Shown here in pieces: positions 1-8,117 of a stretch of DNA of 48,969 nucleotides (within the stretch, counting starts at the first letter, position 1; each line of letters begins with the position of its first letter). Origin of the DNA: Methanogenium sp. (lineage in GTDB: Archaea > Halobacteriota > Methanomicrobia > Methanomicrobiales > Methanomicrobiaceae); NCBI GenBank assembly GCA_030595665.1, contig JAUVCV010000015.1, positions 1-48,969 of the forward strand, written 5' to 3'. Position numbers and translations under genes: made by a program. A model generated the notes under the pieces. It worked only from the letters and a program-made list of their open reading frames with translations, ran no database searches and was not told the origin of the DNA.

Positions 1-141
1 AGTGTTTTAAGCCATTTGATCAATAATTATATGAGAATGTGATATTCTAAGACAATTAAGTTGATGTGCCAGAGTCAAAACAAAAAATGAAATCTGGTTT
101 TTATTGATTAAGTTCTGAAAAAACAACGGGGCAACAGCCTC
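1..141. mobile_element. Right end of an insertion sequence (partial)
   Basis: The stretch ends in GGCAACAGCCTC at 130-141, and the normal Cdc48 reading frame resumes immediately after it. The 11-base end GCAACAGCCTC is repeated at the right end of the small transposon-like element at 36014-36152, where it is a true terminal inverted repeat. I infer that this is the end of an IS of the same terminal-repeat group; its other end and transposase lie outside the window. No transposase could be recognised in any frame here. A T-rich tract near 98-110 could serve as an outward TATA-like element, which is speculation. Confidence 0.5.
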
Positions 142-153
142 AGTACGGATGTA

Positions 154-2535
154 ATGAACGCTCTCGGGCTGCGAAGCGGTGACGTGATTGAGATATGTGG
201 CCGCGAGAAGGCCGCAGCGATTATCTGGCCGGGATTTCCGGAAGACCGCGGGAGGGCTGTCATCCGCATTGACGGAAATATCCGGGGCAATGCGCATGCA
301 GGCATTGATGAGAAAGTTACAATCAGAAAGGCTGAGGTGCACGAGGCAACGAAAGTGGTTATTCAGCCGACACATCCGGTCCGTCTCAGTGGATTCGAAC
401 AGTCGTTTGCACGGATGATTGCGGGCCGGCCGGTTGTCGAAGGCCAGCAGTTCCGCGTCGCCCTCCTGGGCACCACACTCACGTTTGTTATCACAAAGCT
501 CTCACCGAAGGGTGTGTGCATTGTGACACAGAATACCGAAATGGAACTCAAAGATGAACCATACAGTCCAAAGGAAGGGAAAAAGACAACAGATATTCCT
601 GACATCCACTACGAGGACATTGGCGGCCTTGGGCGTGAACTCGACCAGGTGCGTGAGATGATCGAACTGCCGCTGCGTCACCCGGAAATTTTTGAGCGCC
701 TGGGGATTGAACCGCCCAAGGGTGTGCTCCTCTACGGCCCTCCGGGGACCGGCAAGACCCTGATTGCAAAGGCAGTCGCAAACGAGGTGGATGCACACTT
801 CATCGCCCTCTCAGGCCCGGAGATTATGAGTAAGTATTACGGTGAATCCGAGGGGAAACTCAGAGAGGTCTTTGAGGAGGCACAGAAGAATGCACCAACC
901 ATCATCTTCATTGATGAAATCGATTCGATTGCCCCCAAGCGTGCAGAGACAAAAGGGGAGGTTGAACAGCGCGTCGTTGCCCAGCTTCTTGCACTCATGG
1001 ACGGGCTGAAGGGCAGAGGTCAGGTCATTGTCATTGCCGCAACAAACCTGCCGGATAATATTGACCCTGCACTCAGGCGCGGAGGCCGGTTTGACCGGGA
1101 GATTGAAATTGGCATCCCTGACAAAAAGGGGCGGCTTGAAATTTTCCAGGTCCACAGCCGCGGTGTCCCGCTTGACCTTGAGTCTGTCACACTCACAGAA
1201 GAGGATCATGTGGCCGAGGGAGAGGGAAGCACCGACGAAGAACGCCGGCGAAAGAAGTTCCTGAAGCCGTACGCAGCAGCCACCCACGGATTTGTGGGTG
1301 CCGACATCGCACTTCTGGTGAAGGAAGCCGCCATGCATGCACTACGAAAGAGTATGGTTGGCATCCAGATGGACGAGGAAATCCCCCTTGAAATCCTTGA
1401 AACTCTGCGGGTAACACATGAAGACTTTGATGAGGCCCGCAAAAATGTCGAGCCATCTGCCATGCGCGAGGTACTCGTTGAGATCCCCGAGGTCACCTGG
1501 GATGATGTAGGCGGCCTTGAGGATGTAAAGGCTGAACTCACCGAAGCAGTTGAATGGCCGCTGAAGTATCCGGAGGTATTCGTTCGGCTCGGCACCCGGC
1601 CGCCGTCCGGAATCCTGCTCTTCGGCCCGCCGGGGACAGGAAAGACCATGCTTGCTAAAGCGGTCGCTCATGAGAGTGAATGCAACTTCATCTCCATAAA
1701 GGGCCCGGAACTCCTCTCTAAGTGGGTGGGGGAATCTGAGAAGGGAATCCGTGATATCTTCCGGAAGGCACGCCAGGCTGCACCGTCAATCATCTTCTTT
1801 GATGAGATTGACTCACTCTTACCACGGCGGGGCAGCTACGAGGGCTCATCCCACGTCACCGAGGGTGTGGTCAGCCAGATCTTAACCGAACTCGACGGGC
1901 TCGAAGAGCTGAACAATGTCACCATCCTTGGTGCAACAAACCGGCCGGATATGCTTGACGACGCGATGATGCGCCCCGGTCGGTTTGACCGGATTATCTA
2001 TGTGGCCCCACCCGACAAGGATTCACGCAGGAAAATTTTTGCCGTGTACATGGATGGGGATGAATCAGTCCTTGCAGGTGACGTCGACACTGAGGCACTG
2101 GTGGACGCAACAGAAGGATATGTCGGTGCAGATATCGAGGCACTCATCAGAGAGGCTAAACTCGGCGCAATGCGGGAGTTTATCACTGCAATGGCTAAGA
2201 AAAACGAACATGAACGCAGCGAGGCTCTCGCGAATGTGCGGGTGACAAAAAAGCACTTTGAAGATGCGATGAAGAAAGTGAAGGCAACCCTTGACAGGGA
2301 AGCCATCGAGAAGAATGAGCGCCTTGCATGGAGCATCATTTACCATGAAGAGGACCGTTCAGTCCTGGAAAAGGCAGGTTCGGTGCTCACCCGTGCGGGA
2401 TTTGGCCACCAGGACAATGCAGCCGTCCAAAAAGCCAGAAAAACACTCCGAAGTGCCACATTCGGGAAGACAAAAAAGGACATCCAGGCAATAAAGGAAC
2501 AGACAGCAGCCCTTGAAAATCTCATGGAATCCTGA
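154..2535 (+). CDS. Cdc48/VAT-type AAA+ ATPase, N-terminally truncated
   Basis: This is a double-ring AAA+ unfoldase of the Cdc48/p97/VAT family, a cytosolic machine that extracts and unfolds proteins, in archaea probably for the proteasome. Walker A motifs GPPGTGKT lie at residues 195-202 and 491-498, and Walker B motifs IIFIDEID and IIFFDEID near 250 and 546. The N-terminal double-psi barrel is incomplete. Homology to the family begins about five codons upstream of the ATG (in-frame LSTDV at 139-153), but the expected preceding 20-25 residues are replaced by an IS-like end, and the frame is closed by TAA at 109-111. Translation therefore probably starts at 154, giving a protein without its first N-domain strand. 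No HbYX tail is present (the end is ENLMES). Both ATPase rings look intact. Confidence 0.93.
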   Translation: MNALGLRSGDVIEICGREKAAAIIWPGFPEDRGRAVIRIDGNIRGNAHAGIDEKVTIRKAEVHEATKVVIQPTHPVRLSGFEQSFARMIAGRPVVEGQQFRVALLGTTLTFVITKLSPKGVCIVTQNTEMELKDEPYSPKEGKKTTDIPDIHYEDIGGLGRELDQVREMIELPLRHPEIFERLGIEPPKGVLLYGPPGTGKTLIAKAVANEVDAHFIALSGPEIMSKYYGESEGKLREVFEEAQKNAPTIIFIDEIDSIAPKRAETKGEVEQRVVAQLLALMDGLKGRGQVIVIAATNLPDNIDPALRRGGRFDREIEIGIPDKKGRLEIFQVHSRGVPLDLESVTLTEEDHVAEGEGSTDEERRRKKFLKPYAAATHGFVGADIALLVKEAAMHALRKSMVGIQMDEEIPLEILETLRVTHEDFDEARKNVEPSAMREVLVEIPEVTWDDVGGLEDVKAELTEAVEWPLKYPEVFVRLGTRPPSGILLFGPPGTGKTMLAKAVAHESECNFISIKGPELLSKWVGESEKGIRDIFRKARQAAPSIIFFDEIDSLLPRRGSYEGSSHVTEGVVSQILTELDGLEELNNVTILGATNRPDMLDDAMMRPGRFDRIIYVAPPDKDSRRKIFAVYMDGDESVLAGDVDTEALVDATEGYVGADIEALIREAKLGAMREFITAMAKKNEHERSEALANVRVTKKHFEDAMKKVKATLDREAIEKNERLAWSIIYHEEDRSVLEKAGSVLTRAGFGHQDNAAVQKARKTLRSATFGKTKKDIQAIKEQTAALENLMES

Positions 2536-2560
2536 ACAAAACGGAAAACCTGAAAATATT

Positions 2561-3028
2561 ATGACAAAAGAATCCGATGAACAAATCCATCAGTTCACTG
2601 AACTGATACGCAGACTCTTTGAAGAGGCAATAGATACCGGCGAGATGCTGTCCGGAGAAATCAATATCATCATCGCTGCAGCAACCCGTCCGGAAGATAT
2701 GGAAACAGGGGAACAGGGGGAGAGGAAGAAACCGTTCATACGCGAACCGGCATCTGAACGCCATGAACACGGGGGCATGGTGACCATCACCACAGATCTT
2801 CCGGGCACAACCCGGGAAGATATCCGGTTTACCCTCAGCGAGAAGGTGCTCTACCTCTCTACACATACAGATGGCATCATCTACCGCGCGGTATACCCAA
2901 CTGAAGATGCGGCAGCAGGAACCCTCACCCACACATTCAAAAACGGCATAATCGAGTTTACCTACAAAAAAGAAGACCAGAATCCCATAGAAATAATTCC
3001 CGATTCCGGCAGCAGCAATGGGTGCTGA
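2561..3028 (+). CDS. Hsp20/alpha-crystallin family small heat shock protein
   Basis: A predicted 155-residue ATP-independent chaperone of the Hsp20 family that would hold unfolding proteins. The alpha-crystallin domain covers about residues 73-138, with alternating beta-strands (VTITTDLPG, KVLYLSTH) and the closing NGIIEF segment that corresponds to the family's GVL motif. An acidic, Glu-rich stretch precedes it. A start at 2513 is open but would overlap the ATPase gene, so ATG 2561, 25 bases after the upstream stop, is preferred. Its position directly behind the Cdc48 gene suggests a shared protein quality-control unit. The family is diverse, and archaeal members are often annotated only as Hsp20-like. 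Confidence 0.8.
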   Translation: MTKESDEQIHQFTELIRRLFEEAIDTGEMLSGEINIIIAAATRPEDMETGEQGERKKPFIREPASERHEHGGMVTITTDLPGTTREDIRFTLSEKVLYLSTHTDGIIYRAVYPTEDAAAGTLTHTFKNGIIEFTYKKEDQNPIEIIPDSGSSNGC

Positions 3029-3079
3029 TCTCCGGGAATAGGGGAACGGATAATTACCACTGCAGATATATCACGATGC

Positions 3080-3979
3080 ATGAAGACCCTGCGGCAATAC
3101 CTCGATAAGACTGCATGTGAGGAACCGCTCAAAGACCTCATTGAGCTCATCGCGAATCAGTCCATTCCCATCCGGGATGCATTCATTGACAACCAGTCGT
3201 ATGCAGGAACGGAGAACACATATGGGGAAGAACAGGCAGCCCTTGACAAATGGGCAGACAATCATATTATCTCTGTCCTTGGTAAATCCGGTTCAGTAAA
3301 GGAAATCGCTTCAGAAGAACAGGCAGACATCGTCCGGTTTCCCGATGCATCCGGGGATTACGCAGTGGTGATGGACCCACTTGACGGATCATCACTGATT
3401 CAGGTTAATCTCGCAGTGGGCACCATTATTGGCATCTACCGGGGAGGAAATGCCCTGCAGAAAGGAGAGGACCTGGCGGTTGCTATGTATATGCTCTACG
3501 GCCCCATGACTGTCCTTACCATAACGGTGGGAGATGGCGTATCCACCTTTGCCTTAAATTCTGAAGACAGATTTGTGCTCCTGAAAGAGAACATTCAGAT
3601 ACCCGAAGGAAAGCTCTTCGGAAGCGGCGGCATCCGGAGTGAATGGCTTCCGGAGCACAACAAATTCATATCTCTCTGCGAGCAAAAAGGCGGGAAACTG
3701 AGATATTCGGGTTCATTTGTCGCCGATTTCCACCAGATTCTGACATACGGCGGTGTCTACTGTTACCCGGCAGCCCAGGGGAAACCTGAAGGGAAACTCA
3801 GGCTGGTCTTTGAGGGAAACCCCATCGGGTTCATTGCAAAACAGGCAGGCGGAGCAATCAGTGACGGCACACAGGATCTCCTTACGGTTATGCCAAAAAA
3901 ACCGGATCACCGCACACCCATTTACGTGGGCAGTAAAAACATCATTGAATCAGCAGAATCCTATATAAAAGGGTGCTAA
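3080..3979 (+). CDS. fbp: Fructose-1,6-bisphosphatase, class I
   Basis: Hydrolyses fructose 1,6-bisphosphate to fructose 6-phosphate in gluconeogenesis. The diagnostic metal and phosphate site DPLDGSS is at residues 99-105, preceded by the SEEQ segment at 78-81. The substrate-binding part YSGSFVADFHQ lies near residue 213, and the C-terminal GKLRLVFEGNPIGF and GGAISDG motifs are complete. At 299 residues it is slightly shorter than the 330-340 usual in bacteria and eukaryotes. Most archaea use the bifunctional class V aldolase/phosphatase, so a class I enzyme is a lineage feature of some Euryarchaeota. The start 3080 lies 51 bases after the Hsp20 stop and the two may be cotranscribed. Confidence 0.93.
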   Translation: MKTLRQYLDKTACEEPLKDLIELIANQSIPIRDAFIDNQSYAGTENTYGEEQAALDKWADNHIISVLGKSGSVKEIASEEQADIVRFPDASGDYAVVMDPLDGSSLIQVNLAVGTIIGIYRGGNALQKGEDLAVAMYMLYGPMTVLTITVGDGVSTFALNSEDRFVLLKENIQIPEGKLFGSGGIRSEWLPEHNKFISLCEQKGGKLRYSGSFVADFHQILTYGGVYCYPAAQGKPEGKLRLVFEGNPIGFIAKQAGGAISDGTQDLLTVMPKKPDHRTPIYVGSKNIIESAESYIKGC

Positions 3980-4007
3980 ATACCACCCAAATCTAATTCC
4001 ATTGAAC

Positions 4008-4058
4008 GGGGAGGCTCCCCCACACGGCAGGCGAAAGAGAGATTTCTCCCATCCTGCC
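4008..4058 (+). other. Paired stem-loops between fbp and the LSm gene
   Basis: A compact hairpin GGGGA-GGC-TCCCC occupies 4008-4020. It is followed by GGCAGG at 4026-4031 pairing with CCTGCC at 4053-4058, with a nested GAGA/TCTC stem inside. The structures lie between the fbp stop and the LSm promoter. They could protect the fbp mRNA 3' end or form a small RNA; function is unknown. Confidence 0.4.
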
Positions 4059-4075
4059 ATATACACCAAAGAAAA

Positions 4076-4092
4076 GTTTAACTATATTATAA
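4076..4092 (+). promoter_or_regulatory. Predicted TATA-box region of the LSm gene
   Basis: The AT-rich element AGTTTAACTATATTATAA lies about 15-30 bases before the first ATG of the LSm gene. The spacing implies a very short or absent 5' leader. This is inferred from archaeal promoter spacing only. Confidence 0.4.
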
Positions 4093-4102
4093 CACCACTT
4101 TA

Positions 4103-4345
4103 ATGAAGATGGTAAACAGTATAGTCCTCCCAATCAAAAAGGTATTCGCTCTCGTGGATTCTCAGATTACTGTTGAAATTAAAGACGATCAGCGGATACT
4201 TCAGGGGCGGCTTGTCGCAGTGGATGAGCACCTCAATATTCAGATGGACCAGACAGGCGAATATACAAACGGCCAGATAGGAAGGACACTGGGGACTGTT
4301 GTTATCAGAGGAAGCAACATTCTGACAATAGCACCCGTCCTCTGA
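4103..4345 (+). CDS. Sm-like (LSm/SmAP) RNA-binding protein
   Basis: An archaeal Sm-like protein expected to form a heptameric ring that binds U-rich RNA. The Sm1 motif (residues about 18-47, including ILQGRLVAVDEHLNIQ) and the Sm2 motif (LGTVVIRGSNIL near the C-terminus) are both clear, and the 78-80 residue length is typical. Translation may start at 4103 or at the second ATG at 4109. It stands 13 bases upstream of a winged-helix protein gene in the same orientation, so the two are probably cotranscribed. Confidence 0.93.
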   Translation: MKMVNSIVLPIKKVFALVDSQITVEIKDDQRILQGRLVAVDEHLNIQMDQTGEYTNGQIGRTLGTVVIRGSNILTIAPVL

Positions 4346-4358
4346 AAAGGCTAGTACT

Positions 4359-4703
4359 ATGACAGATCTTGCACAAACAGCACTCAGGGAAATTCAGTCA
4401 CATCCGGAGGGAGTACTCCAGAGCGGGCTTTGGAAAACGCTTGAAATCGATAGCAGAAAATGTTCGCGTATCGTCAAAGCACTCCTTGACGATAGTAAAA
4501 TTGAACGGATTGAATACCGGAGGGAAGGCCAGAGAACCTATCTCCTGAAAGCAAAAAAATCTGCAGTAGATCCGGCACTTCTGATTGCAGGGGGAGAACT
4601 GATTCCCTGCATCTGCTGTGAAGAAGAGTGCGAAGTGCTTGTCTGCCCCTTGCTCCTCGACTGGATTTACCAGCTCGCCATCGAAGAGTACGAAGAAAAA
4701 TAG
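4359..4703 (+). CDS. Winged helix-turn-helix protein with C-terminal cysteine cluster
   Basis: A 114-residue predicted DNA-binding protein. Residues 5-65 form a winged-helix fold: QTALREIQSHPEGVLQSGLWKTL, then a recognition helix SRKCSRIVKALLDD, then a wing ending in QRTYLLK. The C-terminal 40 residues carry CICCEEEC followed by VLVC, a cluster that could bind iron-sulfur or zinc or act as a redox switch. It is similar in style to the B-block/MarR-type archaeal regulators, but I do not recognise a named family. It sits in the LSm operon, so it may control that transcript. Confidence 0.65.
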   Translation: MTDLAQTALREIQSHPEGVLQSGLWKTLEIDSRKCSRIVKALLDDSKIERIEYRREGQRTYLLKAKKSAVDPALLIAGGELIPCICCEEECEVLVCPLLLDWIYQLAIEEYEEK

Positions 4704-4738
4704 AAACATTTTTCTCCTCTTTTTTCTTTAGTAACAGT

Positions 4739-5236
4739 ATGAAAGATGATCGTGAGTGCGCAACATCACCAGTCACAGGGACCCTGTTGCTCGTTGCAAT
4801 TACGGTCATCCTTGCAATTATTCTCATGTTATCTTTCCATATGCCTGATTTTGACTGGGAGTATACCGAACCCCCTGTCATCTTCAGTATCACCTCCATC
4901 GACAGTGTATCCCCGACCTTTGAAAGTTGGATCTACCTGAGAAACATTGAAAACAAAGATTTTCAGAACGGGGAGCTCTCAGCAAAGATATACCGCAACG
5001 GTGAGCTGCTCCCCTGTATCATTGAGACCCTCTATATCAGTGACTTCATATCCACTGCACACTACGGGGTAGAAAAACTCAAGGGACAGGGTGGGTGCAC
5101 TGACCTATGGAATTATAATCAGCTGCTGAAAATGGATCTCTCAAACGGGTTTATTCACCCGGGGGACGTCATCAGAGTGGACATTATTAAAACAGCAACC
5201 GATACCGTGATTTCACGGGATTCAATGAAAGCATAA
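4739..5236 (+). CDS. Archaeal type IV pilin-like secreted protein
   Basis: A 165-residue protein with a short charged leader and one N-terminal hydrophobic helix (residues about 12-34). The sequence SPVTGTLLLVAITVILA is characteristic of the archaeal type IV pilin N-terminal domain (the Pilin_N/DUF1628 type). The remainder is a beta-rich extracellular domain without a motif I recognise. The start at ATG 4739 is chosen because it places the leader directly before the SPVTG box; an upstream extension overlaps the preceding gene and looks non-coding. It may be a minor pilin or a surface protein processed by archaeal prepilin peptidase. No assembly ATPase is nearby. Confidence 0.7.
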   Translation: MKDDRECATSPVTGTLLLVAITVILAIILMLSFHMPDFDWEYTEPPVIFSITSIDSVSPTFESWIYLRNIENKDFQNGELSAKIYRNGELLPCIIETLYISDFISTAHYGVEKLKGQGGCTDLWNYNQLLKMDLSNGFIHPGDVIRVDIIKTATDTVISRDSMKA

Positions 5237-5286
5237 CCTTTCCTCAAAAAAGAGGTTCATATACATTCAGTAACAAAATTTTTGCA

Positions 5287-5655
5287 ATGAAGGTAAACCT
5301 CAAACGGTATGGACTGTATCTTATCAGATGGCAGTTATCTACGCCAATTCTTGCAGGAGTGGGCATAATACTGGTATCAATGGGAGCTCTTGTGTCAGCA
5401 ATTGTGGCGAACCTGATTGGCGGCCTCATGTTCTTCTGGGTTGACCGCGTCATCTTCACATCAGAGGCTCTGGATGCACAGTGGGAAGTAAAGGAAAATA
5501 TCCACTGTGTTGACTGCGGAAAAGTTACACGGGGGTACCGGCTGGTAAGGGCAGAGTCCTATGACCGCTCAGATGATCCGGAACCTGAGTTCAGGTGCGA
5601 GGAGTGCTCTATTAAAAAATCAGAGGAACTGAAACGCCAGGGACATAACCACTGA
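5287..5655 (+). CDS. Membrane protein with C-terminal zinc-ribbon-like domain
   Basis: A 122-residue protein. Two hydrophobic helices span about residues 17-55 (TPILAGVGIILVSMG and ANLIGGLMFFWVD), and a cytoplasmic tail carries two CxxC pairs (CVDC near 76 and CEEC near 108) that probably hold a zinc ion. Proteins of this layout are, to my knowledge, conserved in Methanomicrobia without an assigned function. The next gene downstream is the glycosyltransferase, about 70 bases away and in the same orientation. Confidence 0.7.
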   Translation: MKVNLKRYGLYLIRWQLSTPILAGVGIILVSMGALVSAIVANLIGGLMFFWVDRVIFTSEALDAQWEVKENIHCVDCGKVTRGYRLVRAESYDRSDDPEPEFRCEECSIKKSEELKRQGHNH

Positions 5656-5724
5656 TTTTTCGGAGAGGTGTATCACCGGAACCTTCAATACTATTTAACA
5701 GAGTGGAGACACAATCTATATACA

Positions 5725-6648
5725 ATGGTTATCGACCATAGTCAGGTCTGTATCTTTATTCCGACCCTTAACGAGGAGCCGACAATCGGAGAACTCATAT
5801 CCCGGTTCAGGGAACAGGGATATTCACATATTTTTGTTATGGACGGAAACAGTACTGACAGGACTGCAGAAATTGCAGAAAAAGCCGGTGCTGAGGTGGT
5901 ATTACAGCAGTCGCGCGGGAAGGGGAATGCAATCATCGAGAGCATTGAACACTTCCGGCTTCCGTATATCCTGATGCTGGACGGGGATATGACCTATCTC
6001 CCAAAAGATGCGGAACTGATGCTCGAACCCCTCTTTGCGGGGTGTGACCATGTCATCGGAAACCGGCTTGAGTTTCCTGATAAAGATGCTCTCTCACGCC
6101 TCAATTTATTTGGCAATAAGGTTATAAACGACCTATTCCGGATGGCCCATGGCCGCTATCTGGCCGATATCCTCTCCGGATACCGGGCATTCACCCTTGA
6201 AAGCATCCGGCGGATGAACCTCCGGGAAGAGGGATTTGGAATCGAGACAGAGATGGCATCCGAGTCCATCCGCAACCAGCAGAAGATAACAGTGGTTCCC
6301 GTTCATTATGTGAAACGGCCCGGAACTGCCACAAAACTCCGCCCATTCCATGACGGAGCAAAAATAATCACAACCCTTTACCGCCTTGCAAAACGCAGCA
6401 ACCCGATGTTTTATTTCGGGATGATTGGTGGTTTCGTCACCATCCTGGGTGCACTGACAGGTGTCTATGTCCTCTATGAATGGCTGAGAGGTATTGAGCA
6501 CCTGCCGTTAACCATCCTCACGGCCCTTCTCATCATGGGAGGATTACAGATCTTTATGTTTGGCATCCTGAGCGACATTATGCTTTCAAACCAGCAGGAA
6601 CTCAGGCAGGAGATTCAGAGCCTCAAAAATCAGAGGCCGCCACTATAG
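5725..6648 (+). CDS. Membrane-associated glycosyltransferase family 2, AglJ-like
   Basis: A GT-A fold glycosyltransferase of family 2, probably loading the first sugar onto dolichol phosphate for archaeal N-glycosylation. The N-terminal nucleotide-binding part has FIPTLNEEPTIGEL and VMDGNSTDRTAEIA, and the metal-binding DGD is in MLDGDMTYLP. Two C-terminal membrane helices (about residues 228-250 and 258-287) match the AglJ-type architecture. The start at ATG 5725 is preferred over the GTG at 5668, because the added residues are not part of the family's core. The gene converges with the aldolase gene, and the two overlap by 19 bases. The AglJ assignment is by architecture; a dolichol-phosphate mannosyl or glucosyl transferase is the alternative. 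Confidence 0.8.
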   Translation: MVIDHSQVCIFIPTLNEEPTIGELISRFREQGYSHIFVMDGNSTDRTAEIAEKAGAEVVLQQSRGKGNAIIESIEHFRLPYILMLDGDMTYLPKDAELMLEPLFAGCDHVIGNRLEFPDKDALSRLNLFGNKVINDLFRMAHGRYLADILSGYRAFTLESIRRMNLREEGFGIETEMASESIRNQQKITVVPVHYVKRPGTATKLRPFHDGAKIITTLYRLAKRSNPMFYFGMIGGFVTILGALTGVYVLYEWLRGIEHLPLTILTALLIMGGLQIFMFGILSDIMLSNQQELRQEIQSLKNQRPPL

Positions 6649-7160
6649 ATCAATATCCGTGCGGCATGCTCGGCGACAGCCGTCAGAATATATGCGTCCA
6701 CAAGAGTTTCTGCCCGCGCAAAGGTCCCGTGACCCCGTGCAATGACAAGAGGACAAGAGACAAGAGCAGCGGCAATATTTTCCGCAAGCTCATCTGTTCC
6801 CGGAGCACCCTCAACAACAGGAATCTTTGGTAAGAGCATCTTCCCTTCACTATCGGCCGGAACAATGGCATCACAGGAGAGCGAGAGCGCCACCGAATAC
6901 GGCGGGTGAGCATGGACAATTGCTCCTGCATCTGTTCTCCCGTAGGCCTGCAGGTGGACACGATATTCACTTGATGCACCGGCCCCGGGAACACCCTCAT
7001 CTGAGACAAAGACCGGACGCGCCGGGGCATCCAGAAACGAACCTGTCGGCGTTATTTCAAATCCGCCTTCCACACGTCGGGAGAGATTCCCGAAGATCGA
7101 CGCCACCAGCCCTTCCTGGTGAAGCCGGGTACCTACATTCAGAAATTCAGTATCATGCAT
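6630..7160 (-). CDS. Class II aldolase/adducin family protein, FucA-like
   Basis: A 176-residue zinc-dependent aldolase of the fuculose-phosphate aldolase type, expected to cleave a ketose 1-phosphate to DHAP and an aldehyde. The metal-binding HAH in IVHAHPPYSVALS and the later histidine in IARGHGTF are present, and GNLSRR matches the phosphate-binding N-terminal loop. In methanogens a FucA homologue has been linked to lactaldehyde formation for coenzyme F420, and that is a possible role. It overlaps the upstream glycosylase gene by 22 bases, implying translational coupling in a thioredoxin-glycosylase-aldolase cluster. Confidence 0.82.
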   Translation of the reverse strand: MHDTEFLNVGTRLHQEGLVASIFGNLSRRVEGGFEITPTGSFLDAPARPVFVSDEGVPGAGASSEYRVHLQAYGRTDAGAIVHAHPPYSVALSLSCDAIVPADSEGKMLLPKIPVVEGAPGTDELAENIAAALVSCPLVIARGHGTFARAETLVDAYILTAVAEHAARILIYSGGL

Positions 7161-7762
7161 TCTTCACACCTCTTTTTTACACAGTAATTTTTCGCATATT
7201 CAACGAACCAGGCATGGCACTGCCGGTGGGCCTGGTGTTCTTCGGGCAGGAGACGCTGGAAGAGTGCCTGCAGATCGGCATCTTTCCGGGATATTTTAGC
7301 ACAGGCACAAATCCGGTGAGTATATGCATCAATAACAAAGACCGGACGGTTAAATCCATAACAGAGAATACTATCCGCAGTCTCCGGCCCCGCTCCCTTT
7401 ATCGCAAGAAAAAACGCGCGCAGACGGGGCGTCGGATATTCCCTCAGACAGTTCATCCCGCCGCAGGACAGAATAGTGGATGCCAGGCATTTCAGCCGTT
7501 CACACTTTATCCGGTAAAAACCGGTGCAGTAAATCGCGTCCTCAAGGGCCTGGTCAGAGGCCCCGACGATTCCCGACAGAGAACAAATGCCTGCCTCCCG
7601 CAGACGAACCAGTGCAGTCTCAACATTTTCCCAGCGGGTCTGCTGGGTCAAAACGGCACCAATAATCACCTCTTCAGGGTCGCCCGGCCACCACGCAACA
7701 TCACCATATAACTCCTGAAAAAGGGAAATAATCAGTTCTGCCTTCTTTTCTTCCGGAATCAT
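7139..7762 (-). CDS. Endonuclease III-like HhH-GPD DNA glycosylase
   Basis: A 207-residue base-excision repair glycosylase of the HhH-GPD superfamily. The helix-hairpin-helix is IKGAGPETADSIL, followed by the catalytic Asp in FVIDAYTHR. The lysine that gives endonuclease III its lyase activity (GVGRKTA) is replaced here by GAGPETA, so a monofunctional glycosylase (MIG- or archaeal EndoIII-related type) is more likely. The C-terminus carries a cysteine cluster (YC-x4-CEEC), but the exact C-x6-C-x2-C-x5-C iron-sulfur spacing is not visible. The gene begins 6 bases after the thioredoxin stop. The substrate base cannot be predicted. Confidence 0.82.
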   Translation of the reverse strand: MIPEEKKAELIISLFQELYGDVAWWPGDPEEVIIGAVLTQQTRWENVETALVRLREAGICSLSGIVGASDQALEDAIYCTGFYRIKCERLKCLASTILSCGGMNCLREYPTPRLRAFFLAIKGAGPETADSILCYGFNRPVFVIDAYTHRICACAKISRKDADLQALFQRLLPEEHQAHRQCHAWFVEYAKNYCVKKRCEECMILNF

Positions 7763-7768
7763 ACTTAT

Positions 7769-8041
7769 CTATTCTGTCAGGGGTTCAAGCATACGTTTGA
7801 GCGAATCTGCCGGAGTCACACCTTCCAGGCGCTCCTTTACCACCCCATCCTTTTCGATGATCAGTGTTGGCACAACCATAATCTTATACTTCTGTGCAAG
7901 ATCGAGATTATCATCTACATCAATCGTCTTTATTTCAACTGCATCTCCCATCATCTCTTTGAGTTTCTCAAGTTCCGGGATCTGAAGTTTGCAGGGTCCA
8001 CACCACTCTGCGGAAAAATCCATCAATACTGGTTTCGCCAT
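7769..8041 (-). CDS. Small thioredoxin-like protein
   Basis: A 90-residue thioredoxin fold with the active site WCGPCK at residues 13-18 and the cis-proline in VVPTLII (Pro58). It is shorter than bacterial thioredoxin (about 105 residues) and close to the 80-90 residue methanogen type. It should reduce protein disulfides in the cytosol. GAGGA just before the ATG serves as a ribosome binding site. It leads a cluster of three minus-strand genes. Confidence 0.93.
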   Translation of the reverse strand: MAKPVLMDFSAEWCGPCKLQIPELEKLKEMMGDAVEIKTIDVDDNLDLAQKYKIMVVPTLIIEKDGVVKERLEGVTPADSLKRMLEPLTE

Positions 8042-8075
8042 AAAAATTCCTCATGCATGTGTGAGGATAAGAGAA

Positions 8076-8090
8076 ATATAAATATTGTGA
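8076..8090 (-). promoter_or_regulatory. Predicted TATA box of the thioredoxin cluster
   Basis: Read on the minus strand, AATATTTATATTTC lies about 35-48 bases upstream of the thioredoxin start, a normal position for an archaeal TATA box with a short leader. Inferred from spacing alone. Confidence 0.4.
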
Positions 8091-8095
8091 TGGGG

Positions 8096-8117
8096 GGCCA
8101 CTGTTTTTTCAGTGGTC
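8096..8117. other. Short hairpin at the 3' end of secD
   Basis: CCACTG at 8098-8103 and CAGTGG at 8110-8115 enclose six T residues, and the stem can be extended by a wobble pair. The hairpin includes the secD stop codon and sits between secD and the thioredoxin promoter, so it may help separate the two minus-strand units. Confidence 0.35.

Noticed and set aside
7..375. A 122-codon minus-strand frame at the window start
   Set aside because: It runs antisense to the ATPase gene and through the IS end; no transposase similarity could be seen.
6827..7711. A 294-codon plus-strand frame opposite the aldolase and glycosylase genes
   Set aside because: It is the antisense shadow of two well-supported minus-strand genes, and its translation has no motif.
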